Shown here one piece after another: positions 35,075 to 43,170 of a DNA stretch of 64,000 bases. The stretch is from assembly GCA_012184525.1 (NCBI GenBank), contig WOFQ01000001.1:2046001-2110000 (forward strand), in the 5' to 3' direction. A model generated the notes under the pieces. The model was not told where the DNA came from, did not search any database, and saw only the letters and a list, made by a program, of their open reading frames with translations. Every line of letters begins with the position of its first letter. The stretch's first letter is position 1. The DNA is from Xenoacremonium recifei. Taxonomy: Eukaryota > Ascomycota > Sordariomycetes > Hypocreales > Nectriaceae. The position numbers were made by a program, and so were the translations under genes.

Positions 35075-35785
35075 ATGTCAGCAGCATCCCAGGCTCAAGC
35101 CTCCTCTTCCTCTGCCGGCTCCTCCCGGCCGACATACTCGTCCTTCTCTGCGCCGCCGTCCATGGCCGGTCCCTCGTCGTCCACCAACACCACCATCACC
35201 AGCCAGAGCAGCCAAGCGACCGCTCAACCGCCCGCCCAACAGCAGCAGCAGCCGCAATCTCCGCCGCTGCAATCCACGCTGCCCTCGGCCGACCAGCAGC
35301 GCTACGTGGCCGAGGCGCGCGCCGCCGTGGTGGCCTCGATGGAGAACATGATGGACTCGTCGCTGCACTGGCGCGCCACAACCCTGCACGCCAACGCCGC
35401 GCAACTAAAGAAGCAAGCCACCGACGTGCAGAAGGCAACGGACGGGCTGCGCCGCGAGCGCGAGCGACTAGCCCGCGAGGCAGATGCTGCGGCGCGGAGG
35501 GTCAAGGAGCTGGGCAATGTGCAGAACTGGGCGGAGGTGCTGGAGCGTGATTTCTTGGTGTTGGAGGAGACGGTGCGGCTGGCGGATGAGGGGAGCGAGT
35601 GTAGCTGTAGTTGTAGTGAGTGCGGTGGGAGTGATGATGGGAGAGGCAAGGATGTGGTGATGGAGGATGCGCCGGGGGAGGGGACCTGGTCGGATGCGAG
35701 TCGGAGCTTGACGGAGCAGGCGTCGAGTACGGGCACGGGGAGGGCGAAGAGCAATGATACGGCGTCGGTGTCGACGAGTGGGTGA
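35075..35785 (+). CDS. bloc1s1: BLOC-1 subunit 1 (GCN5L1) family protein
   Basis: 236 residues in one exon. The first 75 residues are Ser/Ala/Gln-rich low complexity (Gln run near residues 54-60). About 73-165 matches the GCN5L1 fold: a long helix with AAVVASMENMMDS, a heptad-rich basic stretch, then the diagnostic ELGNVQNWAEVLERDF. This family is a subunit of BLOC-1, which acts in endosome-to-vacuole or lysosome-related organelle traffic; the mammalian protein also affects mitochondrial acetylation. The tail is odd: a short cluster CSCSCSEC followed by Gly/Asp/Ser-rich acidic sequence. Whether the Cys cluster binds metal is unknown. Family call is good; the fungal role is inferred. Confidence 0.85.
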   Translation: MSAASQAQASSSSAGSSRPTYSSFSAPPSMAGPSSSTNTTITSQSSQATAQPPAQQQQQPQSPPLQSTLPSADQQRYVAEARAAVVASMENMMDSSLHWRATTLHANAAQLKKQATDVQKATDGLRRERERLAREADAAARRVKELGNVQNWAEVLERDFLVLEETVRLADEGSECSCSCSECGGSDDGRGKDVVMEDAPGEGTWSDASRSLTEQASSTGTGRAKSNDTASVSTSG

Positions 35786-36089
35786 TGGTGATGATGGTGA
35801 TGTTCATGATGGATTTCGACGAGGGCACGAACGATTAACGACTTGATGGGCTATATATATGACGAGTACGGAAACGAGATTGTGCAACGAGCTCAGGATA
35901 TATACGACGACATTGGACATGACTTTTCATTACCTTTCCTAGCTGTATTATCTTATATCCCATCGTGTTCTCTCACATCGTACAAGACTTTCCGTCATCC
36001 CTTTTCAGAGTCCCCCATATCCCATCCGATTCATCCCCTTTTCTCCCTGCTTTCCACTTGACATCCACCACTCGATCTTGGCCCTCTGC
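35786..36089. other. Convergent 3' spacer
   Basis: 304 bases between the 3' ends of the BLOC-1 gene (+) and TSC13 (-). It should contain both polyadenylation regions. Nothing else is seen. Confidence 0.5.
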
Positions 36090-37143
36090 TCACAGGAGGC
36101 CAGGCAGCATCACGTAGCGCTTCTTCTTGTACGAGTCGCCAAACTCCTTGCGGTACGCACGCTCCTTGCCCTTGGCCCAGTCAAACATCTGCGCCGCTCC
36201 AATAGCGATGAACAAAATGACGGCCCAGCTGCGGCTGGCGACGATGATGCCCACCCACGACAGCACCTCGAACATGTAGTTGGGGCATGTGACAAGCCCG
36301 AACCCGTAACCTACCGGGATCTTGCGCTCGGTGCCGCCAGTCGATCGCAGCGTCGACAGATACCGATGCACGAGAGCATTGCCCGTCTCGCCGAAAAGAT
36401 AAAGCGCCAAACCCACATAGTCGAGAGCAGGCTGGTCGGCTGTAGCAGCAAGCGAGGTAGGGCTGTAGATGACATAGGCGCATAGGGCGCCCGAGACGGC
36501 CCAGTAGAAGAAGCTGTTCTTGAAGATGTTCATGGCGGGCATGGTGTTGGCGGAGAACTTGTGCACGAAGAGCGTCTCGTATTCGCGCTTGACGAAGTGC
36601 AGCACAATCATACCCAGCGTGAGGTACTGCGTCGGAGACATGTCGGCGGGGGCGTTGCGGTACAGGTATGGGCGCAGGGCGTAGACGAGGAGATGGATGA
36701 GGATGGGGCCAAAGTACTCGACCACGAAGACGGTTCGCCAAGCAATCTGGGGGCCTGTTACAGAGATCGGTCAGCATTCTGGTGTCTGGAGGGGTTCAGT
36801 TCAGGGGTGGGAGGACGTACCGAGATCCTTGACGAGGACTTCGCCGGCGGAGGCCACGCCAGGCTCATCGACGATGCGCGCCTTGCGGTTCTTGAGCGTC
36901 TTCTTGGTGCTCGGGTCGAAGAGGCCGATGCGGTTGTGGTCGCCGATCCGCGCGGCCTGAGAGACCAGGATCTTGACATCCTCGACCGTGACATCCGGAC
37001 CAACCTCGATGGACGTGGGGAGGTTCTTGATGGGTTTCTTAGGAGCTGTCAAGGGTCAGTATCATACTCGTTTCTTTGCCATAACTAGAGGTAAATAAGT
37101 GCGTACAGCGGTTCGTGAGCTTCAAGGTCGTTGGGCCGGCCAT
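36090..37143 (-). CDS. TSC13: Very-long-chain enoyl-CoA reductase
   Basis: Three exons: 37143-37107, 37045-36821, 36754-36090; 308 residues, the usual length. Introns 37046-37106 (GTACGC donor) and 36755-36820 (GTACGT). The N-terminal ~90 residues resemble a ubiquitin-like fold, seen in Tsc13/TECR; the rest is a multi-spanning 3-oxo-5-alpha-steroid-dehydrogenase-type domain with EYFGPILIHLLVY, HFVKREYETLFVHKFS and the signature GYGFGLVTCPNYMFEVLSW. It ends in a basic YKKKRYVMLPGLL. It catalyses the last step of very-long-chain fatty acid elongation at the ER, supplying sphingolipids. ATG 37143 gives MAGPTTLKLTNR in a 12-codon first exon. Confidence 0.96.
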
Positions 37144-38424
37144 TTTGAAAGGAATTGATTGAGAGACCTTGGTGGATGGAGGAGGTCAGCTTGAGCTCTG
37201 GACTTTCTGGCATCCAACATTTCCATTAATTGCGGGTGGAGCTGTTGAGAGCCTCGGTCGCGGTTGGGAGGGCGGGGCGCGCTAATTAGACGCGATAGCG
37301 GTTAGTTAACGGCCCTACAAACGCCTGTCCCAACTTGCATGTGATGGATCGCCAACTACAATCCTACACACTCATACGCTCTTACACGACCGACCCTTGC
37401 GCAAGATGAACAGAACATTCAAAGTTGAATAATTCTACTCGGCTGCTACTTACTTGGTCTTGACACCTATTTGATTCAACGTATGAAAAAGCAAGCGCAA
37501 GTTGCGTGATTCACGGATGCATTCTCCCAGCTTCGTCATTTCGTCAAATAGACCCTTGAAGCCCAGTCACTTGCTCGGGAAGTACGGGTTTGAAAGCCAT
37601 CATTGGGCAAGATTTTGAGTCTGTTTGTCCTGAATCTTATCTTAACTTATAAACATGCTAGTATGAAGAATGCAAGGCACATTCCCTTCCTATAACTCAT
37701 CTATCCTGATCTAGATATACCACCTATATCTCCTGCTTTTTCTGTGCTCAAGGAATAATTATTGTGATTTACCCCGGCATTCAGAACACTCCCCCGCTTC
37801 GATCTGGTTTCGCTAGGCAATTCAGCCTTGTTGCCCCGCAACAGCCGCAAATTTGCAGCCTCGACAGCAGTGAATCAGTGAATCACTGGCAGCTTTGACC
37901 ACTTCCACACTCCTCTCTATCATTCGGTCATCTACGCGTCTGTGATTTCCTCCCACCTAACGAGGCGCGTTGTTGTTTTTCTCCTTCCTCCGTCAAACGA
38001 CTTCGCCTCCACCACAGCTACATCACAAAAACACCAAGCTGTTATGAATTTGGCCTAGGTCTTCAACACTCAAGAATCTTCAGACTCAGGCAAATCGCGA
38101 CTGAAGCAAGCAGCTTTCTTTGAGACAAGCAAGCTTAAAAGGTTCATATCAACTCTTGAAGGCTCCCGGTGGGTGGTAGAAGCTGGTGACCCTTTGGTGA
38201 GTCTTCGCGCTTTGCTACTTCTTCTTTCCTTGTCAAGAAGTGTCTTCATGCTAACAATGATTCAGGGCAAGCAAATACTCGCTAAGTCCAGTTCCTTTTG
38301 CAAACCATGGGCAATTCACGGCTGCTTCGTGAGACCGCGGCTATAACCTTTTTCCTCCCGGTCGCAGGCAACCCTCAGCACTTCTTTCAACGCAAGCTCT
38401 CGGTTGATCAAACAGGCTCTCGCA
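37144..38424. promoter_or_regulatory. Divergent promoter region with a 5' UTR intron
   Basis: 1.28 kb between TSC13 (-) and the uncharacterised gene (+). A tandem GTGAATCA pair at 37869-37884 overlaps a 6+1+6 inverted repeat (CAGTGA-A-TCACTG, 37876-37888); TGAATCA is one base from an AP-1/Gcn4-type site. A probable leader intron of the downstream gene lies at 38197-38265 (GTGAGT donor, GCTAAC branch, TTCAG acceptor). Confidence 0.5.
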
Positions 38425-40359
38425 ATGACAACGATTATGAACCCCCAGGCGTCGACTTTCGATCCGAATATCGATGTCCTTTCACTCCTGGAAAACAACC
38501 CACCTGCATCTAAGGTATTTCGACGCGCGGCCGCGGCAAGAAGGTGCATAGCGTCGCAGGGGAACAACAACGCCAAAGAGCCTCAAGAACCCGCGATTGA
38601 CGATACAGACGAGTTCCCGCCCCTGCCCGCGGCTTCAGCGGTTCCGACCGGCGTTGCGAAACCGCAGCGAAACCTGAAGGCTGGGGCTGCGCGAACCCAG
38701 AGCGGAGAAATACAAGCTGACAAGGCTGCAGCAATGGAGGACGTGAATGAACCGGGCTTGGCTCGGGATAGAGACATCGACAACACTATCACAGTCCCAT
38801 CGGCTGAAAGAAGTAGAGGCATTGTTGAGGCACGATCCGGAGATGAGCTCAATACACTCACTCCATCAGTGCCAGCAACTATCCAGCCGCTATTGGTATC
38901 ATCGACTCAAGCTGGTGAGCCAGCTTTACTAACGCAGTCGTCAGAACCGTGTCCGTCGCTTTCGACTGGAACCGACGAATTTCTGCATACTACGATGCTG
39001 CTCCCCCCTATGCCCATCACAGGACCTGGGCCGGCCTATCCTATGTTCACAAACGCGACGGCCACTCCTGTTTATCCGCAGAATCACGGTATCTTCCCTG
39101 AAACATCTCTCGCTCTGCCAGCTCCTGGTATATCAACAACCTCGGCTCAACTTACAGAGTTCCCAACCGGCCAGCTGCCGCTACCAAATCCGTACGATCG
39201 ATACTATGCCATGATGAATGATCACATATGGCAACAGCACTGGGCATCCATGATGCAAGCTCAAGCGGTGCCCGGGCCTCATCAACACGCATTGCCCTAT
39301 CAGGCACAGCAACTGAATAAGTATCCCCAATACTTTGATCCTATTCCCCAGCATTTTTTCCCGATGTACTCTCATGTGCCTCTTACAGCTCATCATCCTG
39401 TCATGCCACCAGGAATGCAATTGCCATTTCAGGGCTCGCCCAAACAACGCAGAACTCGAAATTTCAGCAAGCAGACACCCTACTATCTCCCACCGAGCCC
39501 AAAATCTCGTTCTGCCACTCGTCGCTCTATCTCAACTGGGCCAAAGGCTTCGAACCAGGTCAATGGTCAGAAGAGCCCGAAAAATCAGTCAACATCTTCT
39601 ACTCGCACCGGTCCAGGTAGCGTGATCCTGACTCTCCCGACTGGCCAGGTCTACGATCTGTCATTTACCCCAGCCCTGATGCTCTCGCCAGGCGGGACTT
39701 CTAAACAATCCCAGTCCGTGGACAAGGTCGATTCTCCATCAACATCTAGCTCCGCCAAGTTTGAGCGAATAAGGCCTCATCGCTTGAATCATTACAGCCA
39801 GTCTGCTTCTTCAAGTCCCCATGGACAACAGGAAGCTATGGGTTCTATGGCTCATCTCGACACAGCTGGAGTGGCTGAGCTCAAATGCAGCAAGACCCGT
39901 GTCATGAACAAGACTCAGCAGCAACAAAGCGCGACCCTTCAATCTACCGGTCCCCCAGCCAATGCGCCTTCTGCGCCGGCATCCTGGACCCGTCGAAGCC
40001 ACAAGGCGCCTTTGGACAAAGACAAAGTCCATCAGACGACCCTACAAACTCAAACTCCCGTCAATGGCACATGGTCTCAATCTAAGCGATGGATAAGCCA
40101 AGAAACTAGAGAGCGGGCCAATTTCCAGCGGATGAGAACGAACCTTCACTATCTCGGTGCTGACAAGTCTCCTTTTGTGCCACAAACTCCGGCTGAGTTG
40201 ACAGCTATCAAAGCCGACATGACAGAGCGAGAGCGATTGAGATTGGTTGAAAGGGTCAATCGCATGGAAGCCCAGAGCGAACTGAAGAAGAATAGCCCCG
40301 ATGGTGTCGACGAGGGGCAGAGACAGCCTCTACACCTCCTCAACGGCAAGCAGCTGTAG
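38425..40359 (+). CDS. Uncharacterised Ser/Pro/Gln-rich protein, frame apparently interrupted by TAG
   Basis: 644 residues to the first stop. I chose ATG 38425; the open frame extends a few codons upstream but has no earlier ATG. The sequence is largely disordered: Ser, Pro, Gln and Thr rich, with a motif DEFPPLPAASA near residue 65, a Met/Pro/Tyr/His-rich centre, and a basic patch before a charged helix at the end (ADMTERERLRLVERVNRMEA). No catalytic domain is recognised. Immediately after the TAG at 40357-40359 the same frame continues open for 130 codons of clearly protein-like sequence, described separately, so the true product may be about 775 residues. No convincing intron removes the stop. 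A 5' UTR intron precedes the gene. The downstream neighbour is ribosomal eS8, in the same direction. Confidence 0.72.
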   Translation: MTTIMNPQASTFDPNIDVLSLLENNPPASKVFRRAAAARRCIASQGNNNAKEPQEPAIDDTDEFPPLPAASAVPTGVAKPQRNLKAGAARTQSGEIQADKAAAMEDVNEPGLARDRDIDNTITVPSAERSRGIVEARSGDELNTLTPSVPATIQPLLVSSTQAGEPALLTQSSEPCPSLSTGTDEFLHTTMLLPPMPITGPGPAYPMFTNATATPVYPQNHGIFPETSLALPAPGISTTSAQLTEFPTGQLPLPNPYDRYYAMMNDHIWQQHWASMMQAQAVPGPHQHALPYQAQQLNKYPQYFDPIPQHFFPMYSHVPLTAHHPVMPPGMQLPFQGSPKQRRTRNFSKQTPYYLPPSPKSRSATRRSISTGPKASNQVNGQKSPKNQSTSSTRTGPGSVILTLPTGQVYDLSFTPALMLSPGGTSKQSQSVDKVDSPSTSSSAKFERIRPHRLNHYSQSASSSPHGQQEAMGSMAHLDTAGVAELKCSKTRVMNKTQQQQSATLQSTGPPANAPSAPASWTRRSHKAPLDKDKVHQTTLQTQTPVNGTWSQSKRWISQETRERANFQRMRTNLHYLGADKSPFVPQTPAELTAIKADMTERERLRLVERVNRMEAQSELKKNSPDGVDEGQRQPLHLLNGKQL

Positions 40360-40752
40360 GACAAGCTCTCGCCTTTCTTTGCACAAGACACGACGTTTAA
40401 CGACTACATCCCGCCTGAGGACGGGATGCGTGTCGACTGGCCATCTCTCGCTGAACTGAAAGAGGATGGCGACAAACGGGGAGGCCGATACGGTCGATTT
40501 CTCCCTCTCCCGCGCCGAAATGCCGTTTCATCACGAGCCACCAACGTAGAGCTGAACGATGCATACAACTTCGATGGCTCTATTCGATGGGAGATGAAGG
40601 AGGTTAGTAAGCGAAGCTGGCGCCTGCAGAGCATCACGGCACCAATTTACGGAAACAACGACGAGCCAGATGTGGCACTGGAGGTTGACGAACTGCATGA
40701 CGGTCTTCAGGAGCTCATCGGACACATCGGCAGCGAGGATTCAGATTTGTAG
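40360..40752 (+). pseudogene. In-frame continuation of the preceding protein after an internal TAG
   Basis: 130 codons in exactly the same frame as 38425-40356, ending in TAG at 40750-40752. It reads as a structured tail: a segment with FFAQDTTFNDYIPP, then MRVDWPSLAELKEDGDKR and YGRFLPLPRR, and an acidic end. The WPSLAELKEDGDKR/GRFLPLPR pattern is what I would expect as a conserved C-terminal block in large fungal proteins of this type. It may be lost through a nonsense change (CAG, AAG, GAG or TGG to TAG are single steps), reached by readthrough, or restored by an unrecognised intron. It could also be a sequencing error. Confidence 0.55.
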
Positions 40753-41790
40753 GTGATTGCACGAGCGAGGGGGAAGAGAAAGTTTTGCATTTTGGCAGCA
40801 GGGACTTACAACGACGTCCCGTCATTGGAAGCACAAGGTGGGAGGGATATCGACTTTTTCAGTAACTTTGACACCGAGAGATCGTTTTGTCGTCTCGATA
40901 ACTACGACTTTTTTTTCACACAGGATTGGAATTCACATTTTTCAAAAATTGGAGGATGACCAAAGATATGAGCTGGAGGTAAGAGTCAGCTTTGTATAAC
41001 GGATCTTGTATGGACCTCTCAAAAGTTGACGGTAGTCTTTGCTTTTTTTTTTTCACTCTTGAAACTCAGCAAATAGTGCGGAAAATCATAGCTTTAGCAG
41101 CTTTCTTTAGTTTCGTTTGCGCAAGGTTAATATGAGCATGCCTTCATTCTAAAACTTCACAGTTGTCGAGTCCTTGGCAGGTAAAGAAAGCAGGGGAGTA
41201 AAGAGCCATACAAGAACTCAATATAGGCATTCCGAGTTGAAATCTTCAAAATAATTACTAACATGGTATCAAATGCCAATACAGGACTCTTCGTCCTTGC
41301 CATGAACGACATTATAGGGTGTACTTGTCATTGTGCCATATTGTCAGAGAAGCCGAGGGGTGCACGTGACCATGAGGGCTATCCGGAAAATCTGTGCACC
41401 CGTTCCCAAGTGGAGGTACGTACTACGGGCTAGCGAAACCCGCAGCCCACAACCACAATTTTCGCTTGCATTTCTGATCTCCACGCTCGTCAGCCAAAAA
41501 GTTCCTTTCTCCCACATCCGCCAATTCGATTGCACTGGTGAGCGCCTCCATCATCAGGTGAGTTCCAGACGACGAGACGAGACAAGGCAATGCCGCGACG
41601 ACTCGGTGATCTATTCGACGACATTGCGTTCCCGCGATTTCGAAGTCTTGGGTATCGACCTTGCTGCCATTGTCTTTGCTCGTGCTCGTTCCCCTCCATT
41701 TTCACCGTTGCCTCTCAACGGTCCCTCTACCACAGGAAGAATTCTCGAGGCTAACTTCTCTCCTCTTCTCCTTCTCCAGAAACCGCAATC
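40753..41790. promoter_or_regulatory. eS8 promoter and leader with probable 5' UTR intron
   Basis: 1.04 kb upstream of the eS8 start. It holds an 11-base T run (41043-41053) and T-rich stretches common in fungal ribosomal-protein promoters. A leader intron is likely at 41558-41779: strong CAG|GTGAGT donor, CTAAC branch at 41751-41755, a pyrimidine tract and CCAG acceptor 11 bases before the ATG. Confidence 0.6.
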
Positions 41791-42476
41791 ATGGGTATCT
41801 CGCGTGACTCCCGCCACAAGCGATCCGCCTCCGGTGCCAAGCGCGCCTACTACCGTGCGTAATATCTCGAAAGCCCGTATCGTCCTTTTGGACATACGTT
41901 CTGACCTTTCTGCCAACAGGGAAGAAGCGCGCTTTCGAAGCCGGTCGCCAGGGCGCCAACACCCGTATCGGCGCCAAGCGCGTGCACACCGTCCGCACCC
42001 GCGGCGGCAACCACAAGTACCGTGCCCTCCGTCTCGACTCCGGTAACTTCGCCTGGGGCTCCGAGGGCTGCACCCGCAAGACCCGAGTCATCGCCGTCGC
42101 CTACCATCCCTCCAACAACGAGCTGGTCCGCACCAACACCCTGACCAAGAGCGCCGTCATCCAGGTCGATGCCGCCCCCTTCCGACAGTGGTACGAGGCC
42201 CACTACGGCCAGTCCCTTGGCCGAAGACGCCAGAAGGCCCAGGCCGCAAAGGAGGGCAAGGTCGAGGAGGAGGTGAAGAAGAGCAACGCCGTTGAGAAGA
42301 AGCAGGCTGCCCGCTACGCCGCCGGCGGCAAGGTCGAGAGCGCCCTCGAGAAGCAGTTCGAGGCCGGTCGTCTGTACGCCGTTGTCTCCAGCCGACCCGG
42401 CCAGTCCGGCCGCTGCGACGGCTACATCCTCGAGGGTGAGGAGCTGGCTTTCTACCAGCGCAAGCTCCACAAATAG
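41791..42476 (+). CDS. RPS8: 40S ribosomal protein S8 (eS8)
   Basis: Two coding exons: 41791-41854 and 41920-42476; 206 residues. The N-terminus MGISRDSRHKRSASGAKRAY and the segments RIGAKRVHTVRTRGGNHKYR and YHPSNNELVRTNTLTKSAV are diagnostic of eukaryotic eS8. A Lys/Glu/Ala-rich insert (about 130-155) precedes the conserved SSRPGQSGRCDGYILEGEEL. Structural component of the small ribosomal subunit. The intron at 41855-41919 (GTGCGT donor) splits an Arg codon. Codon choice is strongly biased to C-ending codons, as expected for a highly expressed gene. Confidence 0.98.
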
Positions 42477-43170
42477 AGTGGCAGTTTGTTGTAGTTGTTG
42501 AGAGGAGTAAACAAAGAAAGACGAAAGAGGGTTGGGAGAGTGTCTCAGGCCCTTTGGTAATGGTGTTCAAGGATTTCTCGCTGTCTTGAGCTTTTCAGGG
42601 CATGATGAGCTTCACATAAAGCATCGGACGGGTCCATAGGGAATCAAAAAACTTTCTTGCGATGAATTCAATTCATGATCAAGTTCCTCTCTTACACTGC
42701 GCGATACTGCTGCTACGACTTCTGTGTCCTCATTGTAGACATCCGCTACCTGTGACTGAATATCGTCATGGCTAACTAACCTTGCCCTCGTGTATCGAAA
42801 AAGAATGGGGTCATCCCCAGAAGTGTAGTCTCAGGAGACCATGAAACGCCCCGGCGAAAAGCACCACCAAGTTCTGCCCGTCAATCAAGAGTTCTTTTTT
42901 GTTCTGTTCTGCGGCATATCAAAAACATGAGAATGCAGCCAACCAAACCCATGTTGTCCTTCCCAGCTCCCTAGCGGCCGCTATCTAAAAAGGGGGGGTG
43001 ACAACCCATACAACACAGAAACTCCGATACAGGATGGGTGATGTAAGTGAATATGAAGAAACAAGCTTTGTACATGAAGCGATCTGCCCAGTCCAGGGGT
43101 GTGGGTTCAGGGGTTGTGATAGCCAATGTTGGGATATACTAGAGACTCAAGGGAAGACTGATCTGCTCAG
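42477..43170. other. Convergent 3' spacer
   Basis: 694 bases between the 3' ends of eS8 (+) and the TBC gene (-). It contains both 3' UTRs and no recognisable feature. Confidence 0.5.
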
